From Desulfuromonadales bacterium (GTDB taxonomy: Bacteria > Desulfobacterota > Desulfuromonadia > Desulfuromonadales > BM103): DNA of 8,488 bases. The position numbers and the translations under genes were made by a program. Positions within the stretch are counted from its first letter, which is position 1. Each line of letters starts with the position of its first letter. The stretch covers positions 1 to 8,488 of the forward strand of contig DAOWJU010000253.1 in NCBI GenBank assembly GCA_030640215.1, given 5' to 3'. Below are positions 6,779 to 8,488 of the stretch, piece after piece. The notes beneath the pieces were generated by a model. It made no database searches and was not told where the DNA came from. It worked only from the letters and a program-made list of their open reading frames with translations.

Positions 6779-7225
6779 TCACTGCACATGCACCTGCCTC
6801 ACCCCTTGCGGTCGCCAAGCAGGTGAAATAACGTGACTGCCCTTGTCCTTCTGCTTAAGCAGGCTGGCGAACATAACGGTAAAATCACCATAACGATCAT
6901 TAGCGGAGTCTCTGGCTTCAGTCAGCAGATATTGCCGTCGCTCTGCCGGGAAAAGCGGTAGCTGCCCCGTCTTGAAACGCAGGCTGGACAACCTTATCCC
7001 CAGTAAGCGCACCGGCTGATCAATGGCCAACCGGTCAAGAATCTGCACACTGGCCCGGTAAATGCCCTCGCTGCTATCGAGATAATCCACCTGCACCTGC
7101 TGGCGGCTGAAGGTGGTAAAATCCGCATAGCGCAAGGCCAGAGTTACCACCCGACCGGAGATGACAATGGCAGGATAGGCAATGGCCAAGTGCGTCAGCG
7201 ATCGGGGATGACGTGGAGCCGACAA
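6779..7225 (-). pseudogene. dinB: C-terminal remnant of DNA polymerase IV (Y-family, DinB-like)
   Basis: The frame encodes about 148 residues, of which roughly the last 125 match the little-finger domain and tail of Pol IV. Recognisable are SGRVVTLALRYADFTTFSRQ, then PVRLLGIRLSSL, a GQLPLF segment resembling a clamp-binding motif, and the tail SHVISPAWRPQGVRQVHV typical of the Geobacter group. The palm, thumb and finger domains with all catalytic carboxylates are missing. The frame opens with a TTG, has no credible ribosome binding site, and meets an in-frame stop 21 bases further upstream. Immediately beyond lies the rhomboid gene on the opposite strand. Residues before SGRVV do not align well. 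The other frame reads ALGHCLSCHCHL there, which could be a decayed continuation after a frameshift. The fragment cannot polymerise DNA. Confidence 0.75.
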
Positions 7226-7245
7226 TTTGCGATGATAGGTGAATC

Positions 7246-8214
7246 ATGGCCGAGAGACCCATCGACATAATCCCCCCGGACCAGAAGCCTGAAGAGTGGC
7301 AGCCCCTGCCATCGCGACTAGAGGGTTCGTCAGCCATAACCCTGTCACGACGCCAGATGCGCAGCTGGTCCCTGGTTTTGGAAGCACGTCACATTCCATG
7401 GCGTGCCGAACGACGTGGCTTTGGCTGGCAGCTGCTGGTTCCGGCAGAGACGCTGACCAGAGCCAGCAGAGAGCTGCGCCAATACGAAAGCGAAAACCAT
7501 GCCTGGCCGCCGCCACCGCCGCAGAGCACACCACTGATCGACAATCGCACCACAACCATCTGGGTCTTGATTGTCATCGGCGTCTTTTTCAATATCACCC
7601 TGCACAACATCAATTTAGCTGGGCACCATCCGGTCAACTGGAAAGCCCTTGGCAATGCTCACGCCGGCAAAATCCTGGATGGCCAGTGGTGGCGACTGGT
7701 CACCGCGCTGACCCTGCACACCGACTGGCAGCACCTGCTCAGCAATCTGGTGATCGGCGGCGTTTTCATCTCCCGCCTCTGCCGCGACCTGCGCTCCGGA
7801 CCCGCCTGGTTGCTACTGCTGGCGGCTGGCGGACTCGGCAATCTGGTCAATGCCTGGCTGCAGAACCCGGCGCACCAGGCCGTCGGTGCCTCCACGGCGA
7901 TCTTTGGTGCGGTCGGCCTGCTCGCCGCCATCAGCATGGTACGCTATCGTCACAATCTGCGGCCACGGCGGCGCTGGACTTTACCGATTGCTGCCGCCCT
8001 CGGCCTGCTCGCCATGCTCGGTGCCGGTGGCGAAAACACTGATATCGGCGCCCACCTGTTTGGCTTTCTCTTCGGCCTGCCGCTTGGACTCGGCGCAGAG
8101 TTGGCGGTGGAGCACTGGGGACGCCCCGGCAGAATGGCGAACGCCCTGCTGGCGTTGGCAGCCATCGGCATCGTGGTCAGCACCTGGTGGTCAGCTTTGC
8201 TCTGGGGAGGTTGA
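7246..8214 (+). CDS. Rhomboid-family intramembrane serine protease with N-terminal cytosolic domain
   Basis: A 322-residue multi-pass membrane protein. Residues about 30-85 form a small soluble domain, followed by a proline run (88-92). The rhomboid core then has about seven predicted membrane segments (near 103-122, 163-179, 187-205, 213-232, 245-261, 266-286 and 297-317). Signature elements are WWRLVTALTLHTDWQHLLSN (148-167; H163 and N167 for the oxyanion site), the catalytic serine S216 in VGASTAIFGA, and the catalytic histidine H270 in DIGAHLFGFLFG. Thr217 replaces the glycine of the common GxSG. Rhomboids cleave transmembrane segments of substrate proteins; the substrate here is unknown. 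The ATG at 7246 is chosen because a TGA lies two codons upstream. AGGTGA is only 3 bases away, an unusually tight spacing. No clear promoter is seen in the dinB remnant upstream. Confidence 0.9.
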   Translation: MAERPIDIIPPDQKPEEWQPLPSRLEGSSAITLSRRQMRSWSLVLEARHIPWRAERRGFGWQLLVPAETLTRASRELRQYESENHAWPPPPPQSTPLIDNRTTTIWVLIVIGVFFNITLHNINLAGHHPVNWKALGNAHAGKILDGQWWRLVTALTLHTDWQHLLSNLVIGGVFISRLCRDLRSGPAWLLLLAAGGLGNLVNAWLQNPAHQAVGASTAIFGAVGLLAAISMVRYRHNLRPRRRWTLPIAAALGLLAMLGAGGENTDIGAHLFGFLFGLPLGLGAELAVEHWGRPGRMANALLALAAIGIVVSTWWSALLWGG

Positions 8215-8266
8215 CGGACGGTCTATTGACGGTATTGTTTTAGGGTTGGAGGCTGGGCAGACCACA

Positions 8267-8297
8267 GGGACTGTCCCCGGGGTTTGGGGACTGTCCC
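8267..8297. repeat. Pair of GGGACTGTCCC palindromes (REP-like)
   Basis: GGGACTGTCCCC (8267-8278) and GGGGACTGTCCC (8286-8297) are two copies of an 11-base palindrome in tandem, separated by GGGGTTT. They begin 53 bases after the rhomboid stop. From general knowledge, motifs of this type recur in deltaproteobacterial genomes, often near IS200-like (REP-associated) transposases, but no transposase lies here. They might also attenuate transcription, though no T-run follows. Confidence 0.6.
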
Positions 8298-8314
8298 ATG
8301 CTTGTTAAAACACA

Positions 8315-8334
8315 GGTAACCATTCAGTTTATGA
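8315..8334. repeat. Second copy of the GGTAAC-ATTCAG dispersed repeat
   Basis: GGTAACCATTCAGTTTATGA is identical at 18 of 20 positions to 4769-4788 in the ispF-glnS spacer. A more diverged third copy lies at 8460-8475 in the same orientation. The two right-end copies flank the CACGGAT inverted-repeat element. Confidence 0.55.
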
Positions 8335-8345
8335 ACAAAACCTCT

Positions 8346-8441
8346 GGACACGGATAAGAATCTGATTTACACGGATCAAACAAAATCTAACGCTTTATGC
8401 TTTTGACTCTAAATCCGTGTTCATCCGTGCAATCCGTGTCC
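8346..8441. repeat. CACGGAT inverted-repeat element
   Basis: The left arm holds GGACACGGAT (8346-8355) and ACACGGAT (8369-8376). The right arm holds the complements ATCCGTGT (8413-8420), ATCCGTG (8423-8429) and ATCCGTGTCC (8432-8441). The outermost ten bases of the two arms are perfectly complementary. The 36-base AT-rich centre has no reading frame of note. The arrangement resembles a small non-coding palindromic repeat such as a MITE or REP-type unit. No transposase is encoded and no short target duplication is obvious. Confidence 0.6.
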
Positions 8442-8459
8442 TGTTTATCTTTAAAAAGC

Positions 8460-8475
8460 GGTAAATATTCAATTT
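8460..8475. repeat. Diverged third copy of the GGTAA-ATTCA repeat
   Basis: GGTAAATATTCAATTT agrees with the copy at 8315 at 13 of 16 positions, and both are followed shortly by AACAAA. The copies are 145 bases apart on the same strand. The similarity is modest in AT-rich sequence, so relatedness is probable rather than certain. Confidence 0.35.
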
Positions 8476-8488
8476 GCAACAAAGATTG

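Noticed and set aside
7074..7337. An alternative minus-strand frame across the dinB-rhomboid junction as a real gene
   Set aside because: It shows no convincing domain and overlaps the rhomboid start; at most a few codons may be a decayed, frameshifted piece of dinB.
8346..8441. Repeated CACGGAT units as a possible CRISPR array
   Set aside because: The units are seven to ten bases, irregularly spaced and in inverted orientation; there are no constant-length spacers and no cas genes.

Overview
The window looks like chromosomal DNA of a Desulfuromonadales-type bacterium (Geobacter/Pelobacter/Desulfuromonas relatives). This is inferred from gene content, not from a database match. The clues are a bacterial GlnRS, a CarD/CdnL regulator beside ispD and ispF, a TPR-bearing CheR, a Pol IV tail of the type seen in that group, and short GGGACTGTCCC palindromes. 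Base composition is moderate, with AT-rich spacers.

Layout: everything from base 1 to about 7225 is coded on the minus strand, so transcription runs right to left. From the right: a promoter and carD (6179-6661), closed by a strong intrinsic terminator (6119-6152). Next come ispD (5290-5991) and ispF (4808-5293), overlapping by four bases, then glnS (3051-4736) and a receiver-CheR-TPR methyltransferase (1101-3032) starting 18 bases after glnS. A 298-base AT-rich spacer (803-1100) holds two candidate sigma-70 promoters and a 25-base near-perfect palindrome. It is followed by cheW (239-802) and the start of a membrane receptor, probably a methyl-accepting chemotaxis protein, cut by the window edge (1-187).

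To the right of carD lies the C-terminal remnant of a dinB/Pol IV gene (6779-7225, minus). It is truncated head to head against a plus-strand rhomboid protease gene (7246-8214). The last 274 bases are non-coding and repeat-rich: two GGGACTGTCCC palindromes, a CACGGAT inverted-repeat element, and a GGTAAC-ATTCAG repeat that also occurs in the ispF-glnS spacer.

How the genes work together: carD, ispD and ispF are housekeeping genes (RNA polymerase open-complex stability; methylerythritol phosphate isoprenoid pathway), and glnS charges tRNA-Gln. CheR, CheW and the receptor are the start of a chemosensory array whose CheA and CheB presumably lie beyond the left edge. The CheR-TPR architecture recalls WspC/FrzF-type systems, which often control outputs other than flagellar swimming. 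The main oddities are the CheR receiver domain that has lost its phosphoacceptor aspartate, the placement of cheR behind glnS, the palindrome abutting the cheW ribosome binding site, and the dinB-rhomboid breakpoint. I found no RNA gene, CRISPR array or complete mobile element.
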